A DNA stretch of 64,000 nucleotides from Holophagaceae bacterium (GCA_016720465.1 JADKKO010000003.1:85817-149816); one strand, 5' to 3'. Positions 1-8,474 are shown, counted from the stretch's first letter. Program-made: numbers and translations. The notes: generated by a model not told the origin, from the letters alone.

Positions 1-1266
1 GTAGCCATCATCGCTGCCGCCGATGGCGAAGCCGCCGTCGCGGGAAAGCTGGAAGGGCCAGTTCATGGCGGAGGTGTCGAAGCTGCCCAGGCCCGCGCCA
101 TTGTTGGCATCCAGCACGTAGAAGTGGCCGGGCGTCAGGCCGCCGCCTTTTTTGGGTTCCCCGGTGCCGAAGGACACCAGGTTGTCCTGGCCGCCCAGGA
201 TGTGGTTGCTGGGATTGGGCCAATATTCCACATCCGTTTTCCAGGCCAGGGTTCCGCTGGCGCCGGCATCGTCCACGCGGTAGGCATACCCCACCAGCGG
301 CGCGCTGCTGTTGCTGAGGCCCACCACGAAGGAACCGTCTGCGGACATGCCCACGCAGCTGGAGGTGGAGATGCCTGGCTGGACGTACTGCCACTGGGAA
401 GCGCCGGTGCTGATGAAGGTGCCCCGGTCGAAGTAGTAGATGCCGTTGGTGCCGCTGATGGCCGCGGCGAATCTGCTGCCGTCCGCGGACATGGCCACGG
501 ATTTCACGTAGGCGCCGCCGGAGGTGGATTCCGCCTTCAGATTGCGGCTGGCCAGGGCCGCGAAGTGCTCCTTCACGAAGCCCCGCGGATCAGCGCCATC
601 GGGTTCCGCCGCCGAGCCGCCGGCGGGGATGGACCAGGTCTGCGACTGCACCAGCCCTGTCGAAGTGATCTGGAACAGGATCAGCGCCGGCGCCGAGCCG
701 TTGGGGTAGAAGCCGGCCACCAGCCATTTTCCGTCCTCGGACATGGCCAGGCTCTGCACGCTGTTGTTGGCGGACGTCAGGCCCGTGAGCGCCTGGTAGG
801 CGCCGCCCTGAAGGTTGTACAGGTAGATCTGCTGGCCGCTGCCGCTGTAGGTGGCGCCGCATCCGGCCGCGAGGATGGTTCCATCCTTGGACATGGCGAT
901 CTGGTTCACGCGGGAGCCTGTGGATTGCGTCAGCAGCGCGCTGCCGTCGGCCACGGAGATGGCGCGCAGCTGCCCGGTGTAGGTGCTGGTGAGCCAGCCG
1001 CCGCCCGCGGCGATGGTGCCGGCCGCGTTCAGCTTCACCCAGAACACGCCTTCGTAGGCGCTGTCCCACACGTCCGACTGGAGCACCGCGCCCGCCCGGT
1101 TCAGCACGTAGAATCCGAAATCCGCCGTGGTATCGAACTCGAAGGTCCCGCCCGCCAGCACCGTCCCATCCTGGGAGGCATCCGTGGTGTTGAACCAGAG
1201 CCCCGGGGAGCTTTGGGGATAAGTCCAGGACGAAGTCATGGTGGGCGGTTGGGCCGGTCCGGTCAT
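1..1266 (-). CDS. WD40/YVTN-like beta-propeller protein, 3' end beyond window
   Basis: Reading the minus strand from an ATG at 1266, the frame stays open for 422 codons to base 1, so the C-terminus lies outside the window. An AAGGAG ribosome site sits about six bases before the ATG. The protein shows repeated blade-like units of the type 'MSKDGTILAAG', 'MSEDGKWLVAGF', 'MSADGSRFAAA' and 'MSADGSFVVGL' about 60-80 residues apart, each rich in Gly, Ser, Thr and aromatic residues. This is the pattern of WD40-like or YVTN beta-propellers. No signal peptide is visible at this start. Partner and substrate cannot be read from the sequence; such propellers usually serve as binding scaffolds. The fold is fairly safe, the function unknown. 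Confidence 0.7.
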   Translation of the reverse strand, partial: MTGPAQPPTMTSSWTYPQSSPGLWFNTTDASQDGTVLAGGTFEFDTTADFGFYVLNRAGAVLQSDVWDSAYEGVFWVKLNAAGTIAAGGGWLTSTYTGQLRAISVADGSALLTQSTGSRVNQIAMSKDGTILAAGCGATYSGSGQQIYLYNLQGGAYQALTGLTSANNSVQSLAMSEDGKWLVAGFYPNGSAPALILFQITSTGLVQSQTWSIPAGGSAAEPDGADPRGFVKEHFAALASRNLKAESTSGGAYVKSVAMSADGSRFAAAISGTNGIYYFDRGTFISTGASQWQYVQPGISTSSCVGMSADGSFVVGLSNSSAPLVGYAYRVDDAGASGTLAWKTDVEYWPNPSNHILGGQDNLVSFGTGEPKKGGGLTPGHFYVLDANNGAGLGSFDTSAMNWPFQLSRDGGFAIGGSDDGY

Positions 1267-1314
1267 CGATAGCTCCTTGAGGGGTGCAGCCAGCATAAAC
1301 GAGGGCGGAGGTTT

Positions 1315-1493
1315 GAGCTATGGGCTTTGAGCTTTGAGCTTTGAGCTTTGAGCTTCGAGCTTTCAGGTTGCGGCTTTAGGCCCGGATCATGGGTCCAGAG
1401 TTTCAATTCGGATCCGGCCTTCGGCCGCGCATCAAGGTGCGCCAAAGGCGCCACCAGATTTGCTCATAGCTCATAGCTCATAGCCCATAGCTC
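1315..1493. repeat. intergenic element with heptamer-repeat inverted ends
   Basis: Two short tandem arrays bound this gap. The left one (about 1321-1362) is a run of TGAGCTT heptamers with TGGGCTT and CGAGCTT variants; the right one (1462-1493) is a run of CTCATAG heptamers ending in CCCATAG. The outer ends are inverted copies: 1315-1333 matches the reverse complement of 1475-1493 at 18 of 19 positions. The interior holds a small GGCC-TTCGG-CC type hairpin. No open frame in it looks coding. It lies upstream of the propeller gene and just after the methyltransferase stop. Confidence 0.7.
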
Positions 1494-1494
1494 T

Positions 1495-2100
1495 TTATTG
1501 CCGCTCCAGGAGGATGCTCCGGAACGTGCGGCCTAGCATCACACCCTGGTCGGAGATAGTCCGCAGGGGCAGGCCCGCGACCAGATCGCCGAAGCGGCGG
1601 TTGATGTCCGTGAAGGGGAGCACCAATGCCTGGAGGCCCTTTCGCCAGAAAGGGACGCGCGCCTGGCCATCGGGCAGGAATTTGTCCACCACCGCGAGGC
1701 GGCCGCCGGGCTTCAGGACGCGGCAGGCCTCCGCCAGCACCGCATGGCCATCGGGCGCCACGGCGACGATGAGGTGCAGCAGCGCCGCATCGAAACCCGC
1801 ATCATGCAAGGGCAGCGCCTGGGCATCCATGGCCGCGAGCCGCACGTTGGCCAGGCCCAGCCGTGCGCGCCTCCCACCGGCCCTGGCGAGCATGGCCGGC
1901 ACCAAGTCCCCGCCCAGGACGTCCACATCGCGCGGCAGGAAGGGAAGATCCAGGCCTGTGCCGATGCCCGGAATCAGCAGTTTTTCGCCGGGAGCCAGCT
2001 TCAGCGAGGCAATGGATTCCCTCCGGATGCCGCGCATCAGGCCCGCCATGGCCAAGTCGTAGAAAGGCGCTCCCAGGTGGTAGACCAGGTCCCGTTTCAC
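1495..2100 (-). CDS. class I SAM-dependent methyltransferase (UbiE-like)
   Basis: A 201-residue protein with a class I methyltransferase core. Motif I is 'LLIPGIGTGLDL' near residues 41-52, the acidic strand end is 'VLGGDLVPAML', and a motif-III-like 'RVLKPGGRLAVVDKF' follows near residue 130. It resembles UbiE/COQ5-type methyltransferases but is shorter than UbiE (about 250 residues), so the substrate is unknown. The start is GTG at 2100, which overlaps the murG stop as GTGA, implying translational coupling with murG. The N-terminal 'YHLGAPFYDLAM' is typical of small-molecule or quinone methyltransferases. Confident of the fold, not of the substrate. Confidence 0.8.
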   Translation of the reverse strand: MKRDLVYHLGAPFYDLAMAGLMRGIRRESIASLKLAPGEKLLIPGIGTGLDLPFLPRDVDVLGGDLVPAMLARAGGRRARLGLANVRLAAMDAQALPLHDAGFDAALLHLIVAVAPDGHAVLAEACRVLKPGGRLAVVDKFLPDGQARVPFWRKGLQALVLPFTDINRRFGDLVAGLPLRTISDQGVMLGRTFRSILLERQ

Positions 2101-3194
2101 GGTCGGCCCGGATCGCCCAAGGCCCTCGCGAGGTCATCCAGGCACAGTTCCACGGCACGGTTGGGCTCGGGCGCCTTGCCGAGCTTGATGCGGGCGTAGG
2201 CGTTGGCCATGTGGCTGGCGGCGTGGGCTTCGATGTGGTCGGCCAGATTGGGCTGCTGGCTCACAAGCACGGCGCGGTTCTCCAGCCCCAGCGCTTCGGC
2301 ATTCTTCTTCTGATGGTCGTGGGCGGAGTTCGGCAGCGGGATCAGGATGGCGCCCCGGCCCGCGGCCTTCAGCTCCGCGCAGGTGCTGGCGCCGGCCCGG
2401 GAGACGACCAGGCTCGAGGCCTCCATGGTTTGGTCCATGGCCTCGATGAACGGCACGAGCTGGTGCCGCTCATGGCGCGGTTCCGATTTGATCCGTTCGT
2501 ATTCGGCGGCGCCGGCCTGGTGCAGGATCTTCCAATCCGGGAATTGCTCCAGCAGCGGCGGCGCGGCCAGCAGCATCGCGTCGTTGATGGCCCGCGCCCC
2601 GCCGCTCCCGCCCAGCACCAGCAATTGGAAGGGCGGCTGCAAGTCCTTCACCCTGCTGAATTCCCGCAGGAAGGAAGACCGGATGGGCGTGCCCACCGTG
2701 AGGCAGTCGGCTTCCGGCAGCAGGGGCCTGACCGCGTCCATGCCGCACCACACGCGGCTGGCGCCCTTGGAGACGCGGCGCACCAATTCGCCCGGGGCCG
2801 CGTTGCTTTCGTGCAGGAAATAGGGGATGCCCAGGGAGCGCGCCGCCAGCAGCGCAGGCGCCGCGCCGTAGCCGCCGGTGCCAATGACCGCCCTGGGGCG
2901 ATGCTGTTTCCACGCGGCTTTGAGGGCCGATTCCGCGCGCCACAATTTCCAGGCGGCGCGAGCGATCTTCAGCGGCGAACGCCCCAGGAAGCCTTCCACG
3001 TCGAAGAGCAGATGGGGCCAGGACGACTGGGGCAGGAGGATGCCTTCGATGCCGCGCAGGGCGCCCACGAAGGCAATGGTCAGGTCCGGCCAGCGCGCCT
3101 TCGCGCCCTCGGCCAGGGCCACCGCCGGGAAGAAATGCCCACCCGTTCCGCCGCCGGTGAAGACCATCGCATCCTTGAATCCAGGTTCTGCCAT
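2097..3194 (-). CDS. murG: MurG, lipid II-forming N-acetylglucosaminyltransferase
   Basis: MurG adds GlcNAc from UDP-GlcNAc to lipid I on the inner face of the cytoplasmic membrane, the last cytoplasmic step of peptidoglycan precursor synthesis. The 365-residue protein has the N-terminal glycine-rich loop 'FTGGGTGGHFFPA' (about 12-24), 'HESNAAPG' near 129, the second loop 'VLGGSGGARAIND' near 193, the UDP-GlcNAc region 'VVSRAGASTCAELKAAGRG' and 'AHDHQKKNAEAL'. Length fits the family (about 355-370). It is normally inside the dcw cell-division cluster; here it stands alone with a methyltransferase overlapping its stop. ATG at 3194. It is transcribed divergently from the zinc-ribbon gene. Confidence 0.95.
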   Translation of the reverse strand: MAEPGFKDAMVFTGGGTGGHFFPAVALAEGAKARWPDLTIAFVGALRGIEGILLPQSSWPHLLFDVEGFLGRSPLKIARAAWKLWRAESALKAAWKQHRPRAVIGTGGYGAAPALLAARSLGIPYFLHESNAAPGELVRRVSKGASRVWCGMDAVRPLLPEADCLTVGTPIRSSFLREFSRVKDLQPPFQLLVLGGSGGARAINDAMLLAAPPLLEQFPDWKILHQAGAAEYERIKSEPRHERHQLVPFIEAMDQTMEASSLVVSRAGASTCAELKAAGRGAILIPLPNSAHDHQKKNAEALGLENRAVLVSQQPNLADHIEAHAASHMANAYARIKLGKAPEPNRAVELCLDDLARALGDPGRP

Positions 3195-3301
3195 GCCTTC
3201 AAGACTAGCGGAGAGCAGAGCCTACCTTGAAACGGGAGCACGAGGAGTCCCAGGAAAACCCGCGGGGGCATTCAACCGGAATCCGGGTTAAATTGGGTGG
3301 C

Positions 3302-4195
3302 ATGCAAGCCCGCCGATGCCAGAGCTGCGGGGCCCCGCTGCCGGAGGCCGCCGCGGAAGCCTCGATCACCTGCGATTTCTGCGGCACGACCTACGATCCC
3401 CGGTCCGCTTTCCTGCTTCCCCTGAAGGTGAAGGTGGCCCCAGGAACCTGGAAGCGGATCCTCTGGATCCTCCTGGCAGCCATCCTCGTTCCATTGCTCG
3501 GCATTTCCGCCGCCACCTGCGCGCTCATGGTCTCGGCGAAAAAAGCCATGGACGGCGCCAGGACCGGCGGGCGGATGCGCGCCGCCGAGGTCCGCGCCCC
3601 GCGCAGCGGGTTGATCAAACCTTCGGCGCTGGCCGACCTGGATTCGGGTGGCTGGCAGAGGTTGGACTGTGCGCCGCCGCCGGGCGGCGCCGGAAACCTG
3701 GAGGCGGTCGCGGCCATCCCTTGGGCCCTCTCCCTCGCCCAGGCCTGGCGCAAGGACGCGCGGCTGGACCGGGTGGACGTGGAAAAACTGAGGCCCGACG
3801 GCCTGGTGAACGCACAGGATGACGAATCGGCATCCGTGACCTACCGGTTCCTCTCGCCCTCCCAGTTGGAAGAACAGCGCCGACAGGCGGACCTCGCCCG
3901 GAGCGACGCGAAGACTGGCCTCTTCATCGAGATCAGGAGCGGCAGCGCGCGGGCCCTCCTGACCGGCGGCCACCGCCGGGACGGACTTTTGCCGCCCCAT
4001 CCGGCCAGCCTTCCCCTCCAGCGGATCCTCGGAGGCCTGGAACGCGCGGGGAGCCTGCCTTCCAAACCCTTCTACCGGGGCTACCTGATCCACCTCGAAG
4101 GGGAAGGTTGGGTCTGGTATCTCAGCACTCTTTCGAAGCAGGATTCCATTCCCAGGGCGAGGGCCACCGACGGAAGGCCGTATCCGTATCGGTGA
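3302..4195 (+). CDS. zinc-ribbon membrane protein of unknown function
   Basis: A 297-residue protein beginning with a zinc ribbon: CxxC pairs 'CQSCG' (about residues 6-10) and 'CDFCG' (about 24-28), followed by one hydrophobic helix (about 52-79, 'RILWILLAAILVPLLGISA') and a soluble C-terminal domain of about 215 residues that I do not recognise. An in-frame start exists at 3227, but the residues it would add are polar and unlike a domain, and ATG 3302 places the zinc ribbon at the N-terminus as usual for such proteins. Likely membrane-anchored with the ribbon in the cytoplasm. It stands alone, divergent from murG and 276 bp upstream of etfB; that gap shows no clear gene. Confidence 0.75.
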   Translation: MQARRCQSCGAPLPEAAAEASITCDFCGTTYDPRSAFLLPLKVKVAPGTWKRILWILLAAILVPLLGISAATCALMVSAKKAMDGARTGGRMRAAEVRAPRSGLIKPSALADLDSGGWQRLDCAPPPGGAGNLEAVAAIPWALSLAQAWRKDARLDRVDVEKLRPDGLVNAQDDESASVTYRFLSPSQLEEQRRQADLARSDAKTGLFIEIRSGSARALLTGGHRRDGLLPPHPASLPLQRILGGLERAGSLPSKPFYRGYLIHLEGEGWVWYLSTLSKQDSIPRARATDGRPYPYR

Positions 4196-4471
4196 AGGCC
4201 GGGGGTGCAGGCGGGTTTAGAAGCAGTGGGCGGGACAGCAAAATGGAGCCCGAAGATGCTACCCGCGGTCAGGGCCGCCGCGACGGAAATCACATTTCCC
4301 TTGCCTGCCGCGCGTACCCGAAGAACCGCAAAGGAGTTAGGGTTTGGCGGGTCCGTGGAGGGCGGGATCCGGGGAATTCTTGGCAAGACGATGCCCGGGC
4401 TCCGCGATAGGATAGGGGCGATGCTGAACTGAAGTTTTCCAAGTCCAGACGGACCCTTTTTCGGAGTCTCC

Positions 4472-5218
4472 ATGAAGATCCTCGTCGCTCTAAAACAGGT
4501 GCCCGACACCGAAACCCGGATCAAGGTGGCTGCGGACGGCAAGTCCATGGATCCCGCGGACGTGAAATGGATCACCAGCCCCTACGATGAATACGCGCTG
4601 GAGGAAGCCATCCGCCTCAAGGAGAGCAAGGGCGCGGAAGTCACGGTGGTGAGCCTGGGCGCGGATAGCGCCAAGGATGTGCTGCGCAACGCGCTGGCGC
4701 TGGGGGCCGACAATGCCGTGCTGCTCAAGAGCGACGCCTCGGACCCCCTGGCCATCGCGTCGGCCCTGGCCGCCTGGGCCAAGGACAAGGGCTTCGACCT
4801 CATAATGGCCGGCAACAAGGGCATCGGCGGCGACAACGCTTCCGTGGGCCCCATGATCGCCGAGCTGCTGGGCATCGCCCAGGCTAACGTGGTCGTCAAA
4901 CTGGAAATCGGGGACGGCGCCTTCCGCGCCGAGCGCGAGATCGAAGGCGGCTCCGAGGTGGTCGAGGGCAAGCTGCCCGCCGTCATCACGGCGCAGAAGG
5001 GCCTGAACGAGCCCCGCTACGCCAGCCTGAAGGGCATCATGGGCGCCAAGAAGAAGACCATCGAAGAGCTTGATGGCGCCGCGCCGTCCGGCTCCACTTC
5101 CGTGGTGGGCATGGTGATGCCGCCGGCACGCCCCGAAGGCCGCAAGCTGGACGGAGAACCCGCCCAGCAGGCCGCGGCGCTCCTGAACGCGCTCAAGGAC
5201 GAAGCGAAGATTTTCTAG
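4472..5218 (+). CDS. etfB: electron transfer flavoprotein beta subunit
   Basis: EtfB is the small subunit of the soluble EtfAB heterodimer that takes electrons from acyl-CoA dehydrogenases and related flavoenzymes and passes them to the quinone pool. The 248-residue protein starts 'MKILVALKQVPDTETRIKV' and contains 'SPYDEYALEEAIRLKE', the nucleotide-loop region 'GNKGIGGDNASVGPMIAELL' (about 113-132) and the family signature around 'LNEPRYASLKGIMGAKKK' (about 180-197). Length is normal. A GGAG ribosome site precedes ATG 4472. etfA follows 52 bp downstream on the same strand, so the two form an operon. No acyl-CoA dehydrogenase is in this window; the acyl-CoA ligase at 19.7 kb could feed the same fatty-acid pathway (inference). 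Confidence 0.95.
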   Translation: MKILVALKQVPDTETRIKVAADGKSMDPADVKWITSPYDEYALEEAIRLKESKGAEVTVVSLGADSAKDVLRNALALGADNAVLLKSDASDPLAIASALAAWAKDKGFDLIMAGNKGIGGDNASVGPMIAELLGIAQANVVVKLEIGDGAFRAEREIEGGSEVVEGKLPAVITAQKGLNEPRYASLKGIMGAKKKTIEELDGAAPSGSTSVVGMVMPPARPEGRKLDGEPAQQAAALLNALKDEAKIF

Positions 5219-5270
5219 GCCCTGCACTTTTCCGATTGAAAAAACGCAACTAATTGACTCGGGGATTCCA

Positions 5271-6242
5271 ATGATTCTGGTTTTTTGTGAATTGAAAGAC
5301 GGCAAGCTTCGCAAGCCCTCCACCGAAGCCCTTTCCGAGGGCCGCCGCCTGGCCGACGCTTCCGGCAAGAGCCTGGGCGCGCTGTTCGTGGGCGCCTCCA
5401 ATGCCGGCGCCGCGGACGCGGCGAAGTACGGCGCCGATGCGATCCTGACCTGCGAGGCCGCGCATCTGGCCTCCTACAGCAGCGATGCCTTCGCCAGCGC
5501 GATCACGGACGCGGTGAAGGCCAAGGGCGCCACGGTGCTGCTGGGCGGCGCCACGGCCATGGGCAAGGACGCCCTGCCCCGCGCGGCGGCGAGGCTCGGC
5601 GCGGGCTACGCCGGCGACGCCACCAGCCTCTCCATGGTGGACGGCAAGCTGCAGGCGGTGCGCCCCATCTACGCGGGCAAGGCTTTCGCGACGACGGCTT
5701 TCAGCAGCGCCGTGCAGGTAGCCACCACGCGGCCCAATGTATTCACCGCCACGGAAAAAGCCGGCGCGGGCGCCATGGAATCGATCCCGGCCCCCGCAGG
5801 CGACTTCAAGGCCATCGTGAAGGAAATCCTGGCCAAGGGCACCGGCAAGGCGGACCTCACCGAAGCCAACATCATCGTGAGCGGCGGCCGCGGCATGAAG
5901 AACGGCGAGAACTTCTCCATCCTGGAAGAGCTGGCGGATGCCCTCGGCGCCGTGGTGGGGGCCTCCCGGGCCGCGGTGGACGCGGGCTGGGGCATCTCCC
6001 ACAGCATGCAGGTGGGCCAAACCGGCAAGGTCGTGAGCCCGACGCTCTACATCGCCTGCGGCATCAGCGGCGCCATCCAGCACATCGCCGGCATGAGCGG
6101 ATCGAAGTACATCGTCGCCATCAACAAGGATCCCGAAGCGCCGATCTTCAAGCTGGCCTCCTATGGCATCGTGGGCGATCTCTTCGAGGTCGTCCCGGAG
6201 CTGACCAAGGCCGCCAAGGCGATGGGCCTCGCCACGCAGTAG
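5271..6242 (+). CDS. etfA: electron transfer flavoprotein alpha subunit
   Basis: Large subunit of EtfAB, carrying most of the FAD site. The 323-residue protein has an N-terminal ETF fold ('MILVFCELKDGKLRKPSTEA') and the C-terminal FAD domain: 'VSGGRGMKNGENF', 'VVGASRAAVDAGW', 'MQVGQTGKVVSPTLYIACG', 'ISGAIQHIAGMSGS' and the signature 'YIVAINKDPEAPIFKLASYG' near 281-300. The Arg in 'GASRAAVDAGW' and the Gln-Thr-Gly stretch are the usual FAD contacts. Length is typical. It follows etfB in one operon; the stop is followed 23 bp later by an inverted-repeat element that may end or modulate the transcript. Confidence 0.95.
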   Translation: MILVFCELKDGKLRKPSTEALSEGRRLADASGKSLGALFVGASNAGAADAAKYGADAILTCEAAHLASYSSDAFASAITDAVKAKGATVLLGGATAMGKDALPRAAARLGAGYAGDATSLSMVDGKLQAVRPIYAGKAFATTAFSSAVQVATTRPNVFTATEKAGAGAMESIPAPAGDFKAIVKEILAKGTGKADLTEANIIVSGGRGMKNGENFSILEELADALGAVVGASRAAVDAGWGISHSMQVGQTGKVVSPTLYIACGISGAIQHIAGMSGSKYIVAINKDPEAPIFKLASYGIVGDLFEVVPELTKAAKAMGLATQ

Positions 6243-6265
6243 CCGCGTTCACGGCCTGGAGCCTC

Positions 6266-6453
6266 ATACGAATTCGCATTCGAAAAGATAAAAATTCACC
6301 ACCAAGACACAAAGACACCAAAAAAGCACCAAGCTCCAACATGGCTGATTTCGGCTCAAAATCGCTTCGCGAGGCGCGTAGCGCCCGCGGGCCGAAGGCC
6401 CGCAAATGACGAGTCCCTTTGTGCCCTTTGTGGCTTGGTGGTTCTATATCTTT
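6266..6453. repeat. MITE-like intergenic element, copy 1
   Basis: The gap after etfA holds an element with imperfect inverted ends. The left arm (about 6284-6322) and the reverse complement of the right arm (about 6415-6453) share AAAGATA and the core ACCACCAAGxCACAAAG. The GC-rich centre contains a perfect 7-bp hairpin, GCGGGCC-GAA-GGCCCGC. The left 47 bases (6266-6312) recur at 28764-28810 with four differences. There is no coding frame. ACCACCAAG/CACAAAG motifs of this kind are common dispersed intergenic repeats in bacteria, from memory. Confidence 0.7.
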
Positions 6454-6482
6454 GAACGCAACTTGGCATCAAAGGCCAATGG

Positions 6483-7415
6483 TTAGGCCTCGTCTTCATC
6501 GCCCGTCGGCAAGACTTCGAACATATCCCCGTCCAGCCCGTCGTCCTTCGCCTTCGGCGGCGGCTTGCGCTCGGGGGCATCGCCCTTGTTGGCGTTCCAG
6601 GCGTGGATCTTCAGGAAATTGTCGTGGGTGATGCGGCCTTCGAAGAGGTTCTTGTTCCAGCGGAGGAGGCAGAGGGACTTGCGGCGGCCGGGCTGGGGAT
6701 CGTCCGCGACGGTCTTCAATTCCCCCCGCTTCACGACCTCCACCCGGGTGCCGTCCACAAAGGCGACGAGGGCCCACGGGCCGTTGAAGCACACGCGCCA
6801 GACGCCGTGATACTCGGCGTCCAGCTGCAGGTAGAGCTTCCAGTTCTTCAGGGTCGCGGGCACGGTCGTGAACTCGGCCCAGGGGTCCTCGAAGGTCGGC
6901 GATCGGTCCAGGGCCGGAGCCAGCAGCTCCTCGATCTGCATGACGTGGTCGATGGGCGCCGGCTTCGCCAGTTGCTCGGCATGGAGGCTCTGGCGCTGGA
7001 TGCGGCGCCGCCAGTTGGGGAACTGCTGCACGTAGTAGAAGGCCGGAAAGAGGATCGACAGCCAGGGGAACACCGTGTTGATGGTGGGCAGGCCCGGGAG
7101 GTCCAGCGGCATCACCTTCCAGATTTCCATGAACGCGATGAAGCCCAGGAGCAGGCCATTGATGGGGTAGGCGAGGATGGCGATCCGGTAGGTGGACAGC
7201 GTGCCTTTCGGCATCAACCTCGGCAGCGCGAGGGGCCCCAGCACGAGCAGCAGGAGCAGGAACAGGAACCACGGCACGCTGGCCTTGCGGGGAAAGGCGA
7301 AGGAGCACGCGGCCCCGATGGCCAGCGTCAGGAGGCCGCCCAGGTGCGTATGCTGCACCTCGGTCTGGGAGCGCAGGTAATCCGCGGCGGGGACGGCTTC
7401 TTCGAGGGTCAGCAT
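6483..7415 (-). CDS. four-helix membrane protein of unknown function
   Basis: A 310-residue protein with about four hydrophobic helices in its first half: 'LLTLAIGAACSFAF', 'PWFLFLLLLLVLGPLAL', 'IAILAYPINGLLLGFIAFM' and 'TVFPWLSILFPAFYYV'. A soluble C-terminal half follows, ending in an acidic, Lys-rich tail. The frame is open back to 7556, but those added residues look like untranslated sequence; ATG 7415 ('MLTLEEAVP') is chosen, with ATG 7440 an alternative, and neither has a strong ribosome site. I do not recognise the family. The cyclic-nucleotide/FHA gene and a tiny overlapping gene lie just upstream on the same strand, so it may belong to that transcript. Confidence 0.65.
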   Translation of the reverse strand: MLTLEEAVPAADYLRSQTEVQHTHLGGLLTLAIGAACSFAFPRKASVPWFLFLLLLLVLGPLALPRLMPKGTLSTYRIAILAYPINGLLLGFIAFMEIWKVMPLDLPGLPTINTVFPWLSILFPAFYYVQQFPNWRRRIQRQSLHAEQLAKPAPIDHVMQIEELLAPALDRSPTFEDPWAEFTTVPATLKNWKLYLQLDAEYHGVWRVCFNGPWALVAFVDGTRVEVVKRGELKTVADDPQPGRRKSLCLLRWNKNLFEGRITHDNFLKIHAWNANKGDAPERKPPPKAKDDGLDGDMFEVLPTGDEDEA

Positions 7416-7509
7416 GGGTGGAGGATTTCCTGAAGCCATGATGCCAGGGATCCCGCGGAGCAGGGTGATTTGTCGGAGGCGGAATCCGGGCCGGGCCGGC
7501 CGGCGGGCA

Positions 7510-7743
7510 TCAATCCACGGGATCGAAGCCTTCGCTGCGCAGGAAGGTCCGGCCATCCTCCGGATCCCCGAACCTCGCGATGACTTGGGCCCCCTCGCGC
7601 GCGTCCCCGTCGGCCCGGTCCAGGGACGAAAAGCATTCGCGGATGACGCAGGCGCCGCCGATCTCGTCCAATCCGAGCTGCACGAGTTCCCAGGTGACGC
7701 CGTGGCCGTCCCGCCAGACTTCCACGCTCATCATCGCGATCAC
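7510..7743 (-). CDS. small hypothetical protein coupled to the FHA gene
   Basis: A 77-residue acidic protein with no recognised family. Its GTG start at 7743 overlaps the stop of the upstream cyclic-nucleotide/FHA gene in a GTGA arrangement, the same coupling seen at murG, and an in-frame ATG lies at 7734. The composition (VWRDGHG..., acidic C-terminus) is protein-like and the frame is free of long low-complexity stretches. No signal peptide or membrane helix. Existence as a gene rests mainly on the stop/start overlap and codon pattern, so confidence is moderate. If real, it is co-translated with the FHA protein and is a candidate partner of it. Confidence 0.5.
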   Translation of the reverse strand: MIAMMSVEVWRDGHGVTWELVQLGLDEIGGACVIRECFSSLDRADGDAREGAQVIARFGDPEDGRTFLRSEGFDPVD

Positions 7744-8474
7744 TGCTTTTCGAAAAACATCACCACCATGCCGAAGCCTACGCGATCGCCGGGCATGGTC
7801 TCCCGGGCGTCTCCGGCCTGCAGGCGGTCGCCCTTCACGTAGGTGCCGTTGGTCACGCCGGGTTCTTCGACGATGAAGAAGCGGCCATGCTCGCAGAGGA
7901 TCCGGGCATGGCGGCGGCTGATGCTGAGGTTCGGATCCTCGTCGGTCAGGTCGATGTCCGGATACAGTCCCGTGGCCGGATCGAAGCGCCCCACCAGGGC
8001 GCCATGGCTGTTGATCGGATAGCGCTTGCCGGTGATCACCGACACCAGGCTGGAACCGAAGGTCGGGGCCGCAACGGCCTGCGGGCTCTTGGCAGGGTCA
8101 TCGACGACGCTCTCGACGCGGATGGACAGTTCGCGGTTCCGCTGGGCCAGGCGCTGCATCATCTTCACGGAGACTTCAGGGTTCTGCCGGATCATGCGCA
8201 GGAAGGTCCCACGGGTGATCGCGATGAGCTCCGTGTCTTCCAGGGCTACGGCGGTGTGGGCGCGGGAAATGGCTTCCAGCAGGCTGCCCTCGCCGAAAAA
8301 TTCCCCCTTGGCCAGCTCCTCCGTCCAGTCCCCCATGGGCTTGTCCCCGGTGTAAAGGCGGACCTTGCCGTTCAGGATCACATACATCTGCTGGGCCAGA
8401 TCCCCCTTGGTGTAGACCACTTCACCTTCGCGAAAGCGAAGCTTGCTCTGGTCAATGAAACTGGAATCGGCCAT
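7740..8474 (-). CDS. cyclic-nucleotide-binding and FHA domain protein
   Basis: A 244-residue two-domain signalling protein. Residues about 10-120 form a CRP-type cyclic-nucleotide-binding jelly roll ('FREGEVVYTKGD', 'MYVILNGKVRLYTG', 'GEFFGEGSLLEAISRAHTAV', 'RMIRQNPEVSVKMMQRLAQR'). Residues about 160-240 form an FHA domain with 'LSISRRHARI' and 'VTNGTYVKGDRLQAGD', the usual phosphothreonine-binding loops. There is no helix-turn-helix, so it is not a transcription factor like CRP; it probably links a nucleotide or membrane-state signal to phosphoprotein binding. The second-messenger type cannot be judged. A small gene overlaps its stop. ATG at 8474. Confidence 0.85.
   Translation of the reverse strand: MADSSFIDQSKLRFREGEVVYTKGDLAQQMYVILNGKVRLYTGDKPMGDWTEELAKGEFFGEGSLLEAISRAHTAVALEDTELIAITRGTFLRMIRQNPEVSVKMMQRLAQRNRELSIRVESVVDDPAKSPQAVAAPTFGSSLVSVITGKRYPINSHGALVGRFDPATGLYPDIDLTDEDPNLSISRRHARILCEHGRFFIVEEPGVTNGTYVKGDRLQAGDARETMPGDRVGFGMVVMFFEKQ

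Noticed and set aside
124..1272. Long plus-strand open frame of 382 codons
   Set aside because: Antisense shadow of the beta-propeller gene; it has low-complexity Gly/Ala/Arg/His composition and no recognisable domain.
4380..4413. Sigma-70 promoter for etfB (TTGGCA with TAGGAT)
   Set aside because: Spacing is 22 bp and the -10 is poor; not supported well enough to list.
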